From Globisporangium splendens (Eukaryota; Oomycota; Peronosporomycetes; Pythiales; Pythiaceae), in assembly GCA_006386115.1 (NCBI GenBank), contig VFIW01000009.1, forward strand, positions 372,001 to 436,000: 64,000 bases of DNA, given 5' to 3'. A program made the translations under genes and the position numbers. The notes under the pieces were generated by a model. That model ran no database searches and was not told the DNA's origin. It worked only from the letters and a program-made list of their open reading frames with translations. Of this stretch, positions 11,971 to 20,370 are shown one piece after another. Every line of letters starts with the position of its first letter. Position 1 is the stretch's first letter.

Positions 11971-12930
11971 TCACTGTGGCAAACCAGCAGTGAGACGCTG
12001 CTGCGTGTACGTCCAGAGCAACAGTGAGCCGCTCACGTCCACGCCGAGTGAGCGGATGTGACCGAAGTGCGGGATCTCGATGCACACGTCAACAAGCTGC
12101 AAGATGTCGACGGGGATGCCCTCTTTCTCCTTCCCGAGCACGATCACGACTTTCTCCGGGAACACGTACGACGATAGGCACACGCTCGACGATAGGCACA
12201 CGCTCGACGATAGGCACACGCTCGACGTCGTCTGCTCCACGGCGACGATCGTGTGCCCCTGACGCTTCCATGTGAGCAAAGCCGCCGCCAATTCGCCGTT
12301 CTCGGGGCGCACTTGCTCCATGGGCATCCACTTGTTGGCCGTTGCGCTAACCGTTGCAAACGTCTCGTCGTCCTCGCATGTGCGCAGGTTCGGCACGATG
12401 AGCTTGCTCGCATTGAAGACTTCACATGTACGTGCCAGTCCCGCGAGATCTGAGATCTCGTCCACGAGGCTGGCGTACAGGACCACAAGTTGTCGTGGTT
12501 TGTTACAAGCATTGTTCACGTTTGCAGCAAGCGCAGTGTCTACACCAGTCCCAGGATCCAGCACGTCATCGACGGCTTGCAGCGATGGCGACGCTTGCCC
12601 ATTCCTGCTACGGTTGATATAACTGCCGTGTGCGTGGAGCACTCGCTGGATCGTCCGCGTCGAACAGGAGAGAGCGAGCATCTGCTTGAGCTGCGGGGCC
12701 GTGACGCACTCGGTGCTCGCCTGGCACAGCACAAGTCTCGTCTCGCGTTCCGTCAACTTGGGCTTTGGGCCGCGTTTCTTGTTGCTGTGCTGGACGCGAC
12801 CGATCGCGCGCCGCACGCAGTCCGTCGAGCGGTTCACGCGTCGCGCGATCTCGCGCAGACTCACGCCGGTGGCATGCAGCACGTCGATGCGCCGGCGCTC
12901 GTCGTCGCTCAGCGCGGCTCCTTTTCCCAT
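11971..12930 (-). CDS. Fusion of Tc1/mariner-type HTH domain with a TARBP1/Trm3-like SPOUT tRNA 2'-O-methyltransferase domain
   Basis: One intron-free ORF, 319 residues, ATG at 12930. Residues about 5-110 are the paired HTH of Tc1/mariner transposases (LSDDERRRIDVLHATGVSLR, EIARRVNRSTDCVRRAIG, then KRGPKPKLTERE and a second HTH ending RTIQRVLHAHGSYINRS). After a 35-residue linker, residues about 150-315 match the C-terminal SpoU/TrmH domain of TARBP1/Trm3, which methylates G18 ribose in tRNAs: LVDEISDLAGLARTCEVF, GKEKEGIPVDILQLVDVC, IPHFGHIRSLGVDVSGSLLL. Two usually invariant Asn are changed (NLGG becomes DLAG, SLNV becomes SLGV), so activity is doubtful. An in-frame tandem SSVCLS repeat sits between VEQTT and YVFPEK. 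The large helical N-terminus of real Trm3/TARBP1 is absent and replaced by the transposase domain. Flanked by an aldo-keto reductase relic and an intact aldo-keto reductase. Confidence 0.85.
   Translation of the reverse strand: MGKGAALSDDERRRIDVLHATGVSLREIARRVNRSTDCVRRAIGRVQHSNKKRGPKPKLTERETRLVLCQASTECVTAPQLKQMLALSCSTRTIQRVLHAHGSYINRSRNGQASPSLQAVDDVLDPGTGVDTALAANVNNACNKPRQLVVLYASLVDEISDLAGLARTCEVFNASKLIVPNLRTCEDDETFATVSATANKWMPMEQVRPENGELAAALLTWKRQGHTIVAVEQTTSSVCLSSSVCLSSSVCLSSYVFPEKVVIVLGKEKEGIPVDILQLVDVCIEIPHFGHIRSLGVDVSGSLLLWTYTQQRLTAGLPQ
12170..12223. repeat. Three perfect 18-bp tandem repeats inside the coding sequence
   Basis: The unit GACGATAGGCACACGCTC is present three times without mismatch, followed by a 4-base start of a fourth. 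Because 18 is a multiple of three it adds SSVCLS units to the methyltransferase domain without breaking frame. A single unit would match the usual spacing between the VEQT and FPEK motifs, so two copies look inserted. Confidence 0.95.
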
Positions 12931-13117
12931 TGTGTCGCTGCAAAATGAGCAGCTATCCAGCGACCATCATTCGAGTAAACTTGGTTTTTGTATGTCAAGC
13001 GATGATTCAGCGAGCAAGGGGGTTCAAGCAAGTGCCGAGAGTTTGTTGACCATTTTCAAGACAATGAACGAATTCTCTATTACGAGTATGCAGCAATCAA
13101 CTAAGCTGCATGACGGC

Positions 13118-13948
13118 TCACACTTCATCGTTCGCGATGGGGTCCCACGCGACCACAAGGTGTTCATCCAGAGCCTCGAGTCTCGCCAAGTGCGCGTCCG
13201 TCAGCAAGTGCTTTGCGTCCGTTTGCATGGCACTCGCGTCCAAATTCTCCTGCTGCCGCGACGGATCCACGGATTTCGCGATCACAATGTAGTCTTTGGC
13301 AAGACTGTATGCGACGAGCGCCTGGGCTGGTGTCGCGCTTACTTGGGCAGCGATCTCAAGCAGGACGGGGTGATCAAGCATTTTTCCCTTCGTGAGTGGC
13401 GAGTACGCTTCAACCACTATACTCTTGCTTCGGCAATAATCGACGAGCTCTTTCCGCGCCAGCCACGGATGCAATTCGATCTGGTTCACCGCGGGCGGCA
13501 CTTTTGCCGTCAGCGCGAGCATTTCTAGGTGCGGGATGCCAAAGTTCGACACGCCGATGTCGCGCACGACGCCTCGCGCCTGCATCTCTTCCAGCGCGCG
13601 CCACGTATCAGCGCGAGTGTCCTTGTTCCCGGGGGCATGCAGCAGCAGCAGATCGATGTACGTGCCGCCGAGCTTCTCGTTGCTCTCTTGGATCGCAGCC
13701 ACGGCATTGTCGTACCCCCACGCTTTGATCCAGAGCTTCGTGGTGAGAAACACCTCGTGGCGCGGCAGCCCCGAGTCCCGCAGCGCATCGCCCACATCGC
13801 TCTCATTGCGGTACCACTGCGCCGTGTCGATGTGCCGGTACCCGATCTTGAACGCGTGCAGCACGGCGTTGTACGTCTCGGCGCCGCGCTTGGTCCTGTA
13901 CACGCCGAGTCCGAAGCGCGGGATCGTTGCGCCACTCAGGAGCAGCAT
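13118..13948 (-). CDS. Aldo-keto reductase
   Basis: 276 residues, ATG at 13948, intact, a little shorter than most family members (300-320). A NADPH-dependent carbonyl reductase of the (beta/alpha)8 barrel fold, presumably cytosolic. The catalytic tetrad is visible: Asp and Tyr in HIDTAQWYRNE, Lys in TTKLW, His in LLLLHAP. The family signature GVSNFGIPHLEML and the product-side NQIELHPW motif are present. The C-terminal cofactor motif, normally IPKS, is changed to VIAKSV, followed by SRQQENLDA, which keeps the Ser/Arg-type phosphate-binding context. Substrate cannot be inferred. A decayed second copy lies about 1.3 kb downstream, so this was a tandem pair. The gene is divergent from the TMTC-like gene, with a CCAAT-box array between them. 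Confidence 0.92.
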   Translation of the reverse strand: MLLLSGATIPRFGLGVYRTKRGAETYNAVLHAFKIGYRHIDTAQWYRNESDVGDALRDSGLPRHEVFLTTKLWIKAWGYDNAVAAIQESNEKLGGTYIDLLLLHAPGNKDTRADTWRALEEMQARGVVRDIGVSNFGIPHLEMLALTAKVPPAVNQIELHPWLARKELVDYCRSKSIVVEAYSPLTKGKMLDHPVLLEIAAQVSATPAQALVAYSLAKDYIVIAKSVDPSRQQENLDASAMQTDAKHLLTDAHLARLEALDEHLVVAWDPIANDEV

Positions 13949-13989
13949 TTTGACAGTTTGGTTGTGTGCACTTTCTCAATCGAAAGGCA

Positions 13990-14127
13990 CCAATCAATGA
14001 GTGAAAAGTTCATTTTGAAGCCAATCAGACTTTGATGCACGAGTTATTTTAGCCAATGATATGCGTATTTGACAATAAATCCACTTTTCAGCCAATGCAT
14101 TGTTACAAATAAATGATTTCAGCCAAT
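13990..14127 (+). promoter_or_regulatory. Array of five CCAAT boxes with about 31-bp spacing
   Basis: CCAAT starts at 13990, 14021, 14053, 14092 and 14123 (steps 31, 32, 39, 31), all on the same strand; the last three share a TTTnAGCCAAT context. The array lies in the divergent interval between the aldo-keto reductase (start 13948) and the TMTC-like gene (start 14205). CCAAT boxes are NF-Y sites in eukaryotes; use of this array by either gene is inferred. Confidence 0.6.
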
Positions 14128-14204
14128 AAAGCGCGCATGTTTCTCGAAAAGATGCGCTGCATGAAAAGCTTCGATCATTGTAGGTCTCCACTTTGACAAC
14201 CGAG

Positions 14205-16393
14205 ATGGCGATGCTGCTGCTCACACCCGGTGAGAGCGCGGTGCTGCTCATTGCCACTGCCCTCGTGCTCTACGCGCTGCCGTTGATGGACGCCTCCAAG
14301 TCCTGGGAGTTCGTGTTTCTCTACGACGACTACGAGAATTTCCTCACGAATCCCGTGCTCCAGGGCGAGTGGCTGTTCACGTGGCCAAACCTGTATCAAA
14401 TGCTCACGATGCGCCGCGTCAACGTGTACGAACCGCTCGGTTGGGTTCTCAAGGCGGCCATTACCCAGTGCGTTGGAGCGGACTCCTGGGACATCCACTT
14501 AGTGACTGTCGTGCTGCACTTTGCGGCTGGAGTGGTACTGGTGAAGGTGTCAATGCTGCTGCTCGAGATCCACGACATGGTAGCAGCGCATACATCACAT
14601 CAAGCAGCAGCAGTTCAGAGCAGAACGTCCCGTCGTTGCAAGTACGAACTCGGCTGCTGGCTCAGCGGATTGCTGTACGTGGTACACCCAGTTCAGGTGG
14701 AGGTGGTCGCATGACCGTCCGCCCAACCGTATGCGCTCGCTGCCGTGTTTGCAAACCTGTCACTCGATGCGTACGCGCAGTAAGTGCGTGCTCGACTACG
14801 CCACGCGCAAATGGGACGTGAGGTGCGCTCATACCCCAAGGAGGACGAGAAGCTGCTGCTTGTTGAAGATAAGCCGTCTTCTTTACAATAAGCTTTGTGC
14901 CCTCGTGTGCTAGTCAATTGTCTGCAGTTCTTTATCTTTGCAGCGTCCTCTCCAAGAGCGTGTGCGTGCTGCTACCAATCGGTTTTTTCTTGCTCGACGC
15001 TTACGTGCACTTGATGAGCCAACGGAGGGGAAAAAAGCTGTTGTTGTCCAATGGATCAGTTCTCAAAATAATGAACGACTACGTGACACCCAAGACAAGG
15101 CTAATGACGATCGCGCTGCTATTTATTGTCCTCACGACGTGGTCGAACGAGAAAGGCGCGCAACCAGATACCGACTTGATCACACTTCCCGTGAGCGAGC
15201 GTGTGCTCAAGGTCGCGATGGTGCCGGCGTGGATAGTGCGTCATCTGTTGTGGCCCACCCAGCTTCGTGCGCACTACCAATTGCGTGAGGGGGACTTGGA
15301 ACTTTGGGAAAATCCCGAGTGCCTGCTCTCGCTGTTGTTGTTCGCGATGAGCGCACTCTGGTGCCGTCACCGATGGCATCGAACGCCACAGCACTTGCTG
15401 GCGCTACTGTATTTTGTCGTGATGCTGCTGCCGACGTCAGGGCTCATCCAGCATGGCATCGTGACTCACAGGTGCGATCGCTATGCATACCTCCCAAGTG
15501 CCGTGTTTGTACCATTCGGTGGGTACTTTCTCGGAAAGAGTCTGTTTGGCGCCGACAAAAGGAAACATGCGGCGTTGGCAACAGTTCCTTGCAATAAGGA
15601 TCCACTAGAGTCACCCAAACTGCGCCGAGATCAACAAGATCGCGCATGTCCAGGTTCAGGCGACTTGAGAAAAATCTACCAGAAACAGCCTTCCAATGAC
15701 ATTGCACAGTGCTTCGCATTGATAGCGTACATGGCAGTGCTCTCGGTGTTGCTGTGGATCTCCACGGGACAAATGGAGAAGTGGCGCGATGAACAAATTC
15801 TGTATCAGTACAACTTGAGGTACTGGATGCTGCAACTGTGCACTACTCGTGTCCCAGTCTCATTTCTAACAGTGCGCTTCCTCACTGAAACAAACGACAA
15901 CGTTTACAGCATCGACCCAACAGATTGGCGGATGCACGATTGGCAAGCGGCTGCGCTCAAGAGTTTCGCTGGCGGCTGCACAATGGAAGACAATGCCCGC
16001 TGCCGCACACTCTGGGAACGATCCTACACATTTTCCCCAGACAAGACGCTCCGAGCGAAATTGTTTCGCAGCAAGATTCTCTTTGTATTGGGGCGTCGCG
16101 ATCGAGGCTGTGAATACTATCTCCAGTGGCTGCAAGAGTATCCACAGAGTTCTCGCTTACGCAACAATGTCGGCGTGTGCTACATGCGACTTGGCCGATT
16201 GGATGACGCGAGAGACGCATGGGTTCATGCCGCACAGAAGGCATCCGAGGATAATGACGCAGAGGTGTACAGACAGGTAGAACGGAATCTCAAATCGTTC
16301 GATGACTGGACGGCAGCATTCCGCGCGCAGCACGGCGAGCGAGCACCGCTGCCAGAGGAATGGAGCACTCTGCCTGCGTCCATCTTGTGGTGA
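14205..16393 (+). pseudogene. TMTC-like GT-C membrane protein with TPR C-terminus; interrupted by one in-frame TGA
   Basis: Exons 14205-14779, 14914-15819 and 15910-16393 stay in one frame (655 codons). The architecture is a multi-pass membrane region, the acidic luminal motif FLYDDYENFL after the first helix, YEPLGWVLKAA, then SGLLYVVHPVQVEVVA, more hydrophobic helices (GLIQHGIVTHRCDRYAYLPS) and a short TPR-like tail (RLRNNVGVCYMRLGRLDDAR). This is the plan of TMTC/GT105 O-mannosyl-type transferases of the ER. The codon after EVVA is TGA (14712-14714); the inverted paralogue at 27.1-29.2 kb has TGG (Trp) there, followed by the same PSAQPYALAA. No intron can remove the stop. The 15820-15909 intron is a multiple of three, so its retention would not break the frame. 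Either a nonsense allele, a sequence error or readthrough. Confidence 0.75.
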
Positions 16394-16652
16394 GATCGAT
16401 TGAGAAAGTGTATCTTCTGATCGTTGCTTGGATGCAGACGGTTAAACGGAAACGACCTTGCGCGGATAACCGTCTAACATCCGGTTATGTTATCGGCTTG
16501 GTCAGTGAGCAAACCGAAATGCAATGTATTTTATTGCAAAGTTCAAGAACAAATCAATCGGAGCTTGAAGTACCGCCTTCCCTCCTGTTGAGGTGACTTT
16601 TGAACCACCTCACAGTCCAATTTCCCCTCTCGACGATAGATAACAAAGGTCA

Positions 16653-18082
16653 ATGGACGAGCGCAAGTACGTGGACGCGTTCGAGCAGGACCTGCAGCAG
16701 CGCGAAGCAGACTTCCACAAGAAAGTGGCCGATGTGTACGTGCCCACGTGCTGTTTGTGTGTATGCGTATATGCTCGTCATCGTGTATACCAGTTGACCT
16801 CTCATCTTCTCTCTGCAAACAGGCGCCAGGTGCTCGTGGAGCTCAATTTGGACGGCGGTGTGCTGAGCTACGCGCACAACTTTGCGTGGCTCACGGGCGG
16901 TGGACGCAGCTTCATCAACATGGCGACGGACGGTACGATTTGTGCGGACAGATGCGGGATTGCATGCGATTTCTGATCGTGTCATTGCTGATTGTGTGGT
17001 GCTTGGTGTCGTGCAGGTGGTGTGGGTTCGTTGTATGTGGACGCGTCGCAGGTCGTCTTGGTCACGAATGAGATCGAAGGCCACCGTCTGATCAACGAAG
17101 AGTTCAATGGACTGCAGGGCGAGATCAAGGTATGTTCCCCTTGTGCGGTTATCATTTCGCGCATGGCGTCCCACTCACACATGTCTTTTGCTGTAATCTA
17201 CACTGTTTGCAGCTCCATGAAGATCCATGGTACGCTCCGCAGAGTGTGGTCGAGATAGCGAAGCAACTCGCCAAGAGCGATCGCGTTGCGGTGGATAGTA
17301 CGAGCGCGGTGTTCGCGGACCGCATCAACGTGTTGCGCGCGACACTGACGGAGCACGAGATCTCGCTTTTCCGATCCTTGGGCAAGGACTGCGGTCGCAT
17401 CATTGGCGAGGTTGCGCGCAGCGTGCGCCCGAGCATGACCGAGTGGGAGATCGCCGCGCAACTCTCGGAGAAGTCGTGGGTCGCGGGCATCACGCCTATC
17501 GTCGTGCTGATTGCCGCGGACGAGCGCATCGACGCGATTCGCCACCCGCTTCCAACGAACAAGCGCGTGAAAAGCAAAGTTATGCTCGTGCTTTGTGGCC
17601 GCCGTGCGGGTTTCGTGCTCTCGGTCACGCGCATGGTGTACATCACGACGACGCCGAATGCGAGCATCCCGGCCGATCTCTTGCACCGCCACGACGCTGC
17701 CACGTACGTCGACGCCGTGGCGATCGCCAAGACCGTGCCTGGCGCCGTCGCGAGCGATCTGTTCAAGGCGATCCAGGACGCGTACAGTGAGAAGGGCTTT
17801 GACGGCGAATGGAAGCTACACCACCAGGGTGGCTGCGCGGGGTACCAGAGCCGTGAATGGATCGCCAACCCAGTGCTGCAACGCGTCGTGGGAGCCAACC
17901 AGGCGTACGCGTGGAACCCGTCGGTCACGGGCACCAAGTCGGAAGACACGGTGCTGATCCAAGTGGCTGCGGGCAAAGTCGCGCACGAAGTGCTGAGCGA
18001 GTCTCCCGACTGGCCGCTGATCAAGCATACGGTCGACGGCGTCATGGTCGCGCGTCCAGGCATCTTGCACCTGGCCTTCTAA
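16653..18082 (+). CDS. Peptidase M24-fold (Xaa-Pro peptidase-like) protein
   Basis: Exons 16653-16735, 16823-16932, 17017-17129 and 17213-18082 (introns 83-87 bp) give 391 residues. The N-terminal creatinase-like domain includes GGVGSLYVDASQVVLVTNEI. The C-terminal pita-bread domain starts near EHEISLFRSLGKDCG and contains IAADERIDAIRHPLP, KLHHQGGCAGYQSREW and AYAWNPSVTGTKSEDT. The two Asp and two Glu of the classical dimetal site (YxxDxTRT, the GYG/D block and the C-terminal E) are not seen; His remains in the HHQGG motif. It belongs to a bacterial-looking M24 subgroup with HHQGG and AWNPS motifs and may not be a standard aminopeptidase. Closely follows the TMTC-like gene on the same strand. 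Transfer from bacteria is possible but the introns show long residence. Confidence 0.82.
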
Positions 18083-19212
18083 GGCTGGAGCACGAAGCGA
18101 AATCATGACTCGCAGGCGCAAGCGCAATCAATTTGATGTGAATGTGAACGAGAGTACTTTTCCGAAGTCGCTGCAGTTGCGGAGGCAGCGCGCTGACTGC
18201 AATACAATTTCCATTTTGTTGGTGTCTCATGCTGGTGCGTAGGAATAGAGAGCCACTAGTGGATATTTCAAACAGTAGCACACACTTCGTCATGGAGTAC
18301 AGAGACGCGCCGAGCACGAAGTCATTTTAATGGACTGTTGGCTTCAGCAACAGGTGACGAACCTGTTCATGGTGGACGAGCCATAGTACTCGGTGACGAC
18401 GCCTTGTGAGCTTTCATAGCCACACAAAGAAGGTGACGAAGAGTGCAGGTGCAATGTTGCGCATGCGAATGATGTCTGCCGTTTATGAGTGCCTGCTCGC
18501 CTCTCTTTCAAAAACAGTCGTCAACTCACTCGAAATCTCTGCAACCTGATGGTCACAGTGCTTGCTGTGTGCACGAACATGACATGATGATGACTCGCAC
18601 GTCCATGCGCCTGTCTCCCTCCAGTTTCTGAAAAAAGATCGCAACCCAAAGGAAGCACAGCATGACCCATTGTCATACTGTGTTTGCGATGGTCTGCGTG
18701 GATGTGTAGACTAGTGTCTTATCCGGCTGACTGCTCTGTCGCTGTTCGACCTGCGAGAAGATCCGGTCGCCTTTTGAAGACAGTGGGATGTGTCCACATG
18801 CAGTGCAACTTCAACATTTGCAAGCGCTCCCCTTCTCATAAGAATACATGCTTACAGCATGCGCTTTAGAACACTATAGAAAATAAAAGGCTAACTTTTT
18901 TGCAGTATTGGTCACAATACTATTTGGATAGCATTGATTCAGCAAATGCATCAAACTGTACAGTTTCCATAATCAAAAGGGAAACCAAATACCCACACTC
19001 GAAAATTTCGTCATTCATGCGTTTCTTTTGCAACGCCTCACCCACCTCATCCATTCTGCAACAAAAGCAAACGAAGTGAGTCTTTCGTCCACGCATCCGT
19101 GTGTTTCCCCTTTCCGGCGCCTGGGGACAGACTTGAAGACCCCAGGTCTGGCGCTCATCGTCACCAAATACTAGCAAACCACCTTCCTTCTTTGCCTCGC
19201 TCTCCTCGCTTT
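18083..19212. other. 1.1-kb intergenic stretch without a supported gene
   Basis: Only short, unconvincing ORFs on both strands. It contains the 3' flank of the M24-like gene and the upstream region of the CBEL gene, with no protein similarity recognised. Confidence 0.5.
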
Positions 19213-19228
19213 TCATTCTTCAATTTGC
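19213..19228 (+). promoter_or_regulatory. Oomycete core promoter (Inr + FPR) of the CBEL gene
   Basis: TCATTCTTCAATTTGC matches the oomycete initiator (YTCATTYY) directly followed by the flanking promoter element (CAATTT). It ends about 52 bp before the CBEL ATG, the normal place for a transcription start in these compact 5' UTRs. Confidence 0.85.
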
Positions 19229-19280
19229 ACTTTGCACCTCAAGCGACGACCAAGTCTCCTTTCCCCCAAGAAACACGATC

Positions 19281-20084
19281 ATGAAGCTCTCTACGACGAT
19301 TCTCAGTGGCGCTTTATGCTTCAACGTGCTGATCGCTCTGGCCGCAGCAGCGTGCCAAGACCAGCTCGGCGGGAACTGTGGCGACAGCTCCCGTCCACGC
19401 GACCAGAACTGCTGTGTGAACGGGTACTGCCAGCCGTGGAACAGTGGGTACTACCAGTGCATCGCCAAGCCGCAATTGTGTCCCAAGCAAGAGACTGACA
19501 TCGACTACTATGGCAATGATCTCAAGACGATCTACGGCATCTTGCCGAATGACTGCTGCAACGAGTGCTCCAAGACCAGTGGCTGCCGCGCGTACACATT
19601 CGTGAACGAGAACCCTGACGGCAAAGCGGCGTGCTACTTGAAGAGTGCGGCATCGGGACGTGTCGAGAAGAAAGGAGCGGTGTCGGCTGAATTGTCTGTG
19701 GCAACGCCAAGTCCTTCGCCTCCTGCTTGCCCGAACGGAGTTGGTGCGCCTTGTGGCAATGCCCAAAGCGGCCCGGCATGCTGCGTCGACAGCGCATTCT
19801 GTCAACCGTGGAACAGCGGGTACTACCAATGCATCGCGAAGCCGCCAGATGCAAAGTGCCCGACCGTGGTTGTCGGCATCGACTTTTACGGACTCGACAT
19901 TGAGACCAAGTACGGACTGCTCCCGGACACTTGCTGCGATGCTTGCTATGCGCACCCACAGTGTCACTCGTTCACGTTCGTGAATGAAAACCCGGATGGT
20001 CGCAGTGCGTGCTACCTGAAGACGGGCACCGGTGAGGAGCGTCGGAAGGCGAGCGCGATCTCTGGGTACAAAGTCAAGATGTAA
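19281..20084 (+). CDS. CBEL: CBEL-type cellulose-binding elicitor lectin (secreted, two CBM1 + two PAN/Apple domains)
   Basis: 267 residues, single exon, ATG at 19281. An N-terminal signal peptide (LCFNVLIALAAAAC) is followed by two copies of a unit: a fungal-type cellulose-binding module with the conserved aromatic/Cys pattern (CCVNGYCQPWNSGYYQC; second copy FCQPWNSGYYQCIAKP) and a PAN/Apple-like domain (DIDYYGNDLK, CCNECSKTSGCRAYTFVNEN; second copy DFYGLDIETKYG, CCDACYAHPQCHSFTFVNEN). A Thr/Pro/Ser linker (TPSPSPPAC) joins them. Length and order agree with Phytophthora CBEL (about 268 residues), a cell-wall glycoprotein that binds cellulose, attaches hyphae to cellulosic surfaces and is sensed by plants. 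A perfect Inr-FPR promoter sits just upstream. Confidence 0.96.
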   Translation: MKLSTTILSGALCFNVLIALAAAACQDQLGGNCGDSSRPRDQNCCVNGYCQPWNSGYYQCIAKPQLCPKQETDIDYYGNDLKTIYGILPNDCCNECSKTSGCRAYTFVNENPDGKAACYLKSAASGRVEKKGAVSAELSVATPSPSPPACPNGVGAPCGNAQSGPACCVDSAFCQPWNSGYYQCIAKPPDAKCPTVVVGIDFYGLDIETKYGLLPDTCCDACYAHPQCHSFTFVNENPDGRSACYLKTGTGEERRKASAISGYKVKM

Positions 20085-20370
20085 GCCATTTGATCGATCA
20101 CAGACGCAGTGTCAGTATGCTCATCTACTTTGAGCAAGACCGACACTCTCGTACACAGCTGTGGATTTGTTCGACCATGGTCTCCAATGTGAGATGAGGG
20201 CGGAAACTGCGACCAGCCCATACACCTTTTGGTACAACACACATGCATTCTGTGCATTCGCTTTTATAAATCCACCCTTTCTTCGATCATGTTTAAATTA
20301 TCTCTTTCTTGTATCACATCTAACTCGGTTTATCACCACCTCCCAGCAGCTCCAGTCCTCTGTCAAGACT

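Noticed and set aside
12170..12223. Repeats considered as a CRISPR array
   Set aside because: Units are contiguous with no spacers, within a eukaryotic coding sequence.
12686..13528. 280-codon ORF on the + strand spanning two genes
   Set aside because: Runs antisense to both the HTH/methyltransferase N-terminus and the aldo-keto reductase; no motif.
14712..14714. TGA as selenocysteine codon
   Set aside because: The paralogue has Trp, the position is not redox-like, and no SECIS-like structure was apparent downstream by eye.
17152..18063. 303-codon ORF on the - strand
   Set aside because: Antisense of the M24-like gene; composition driven by the GC-rich codons of that gene.
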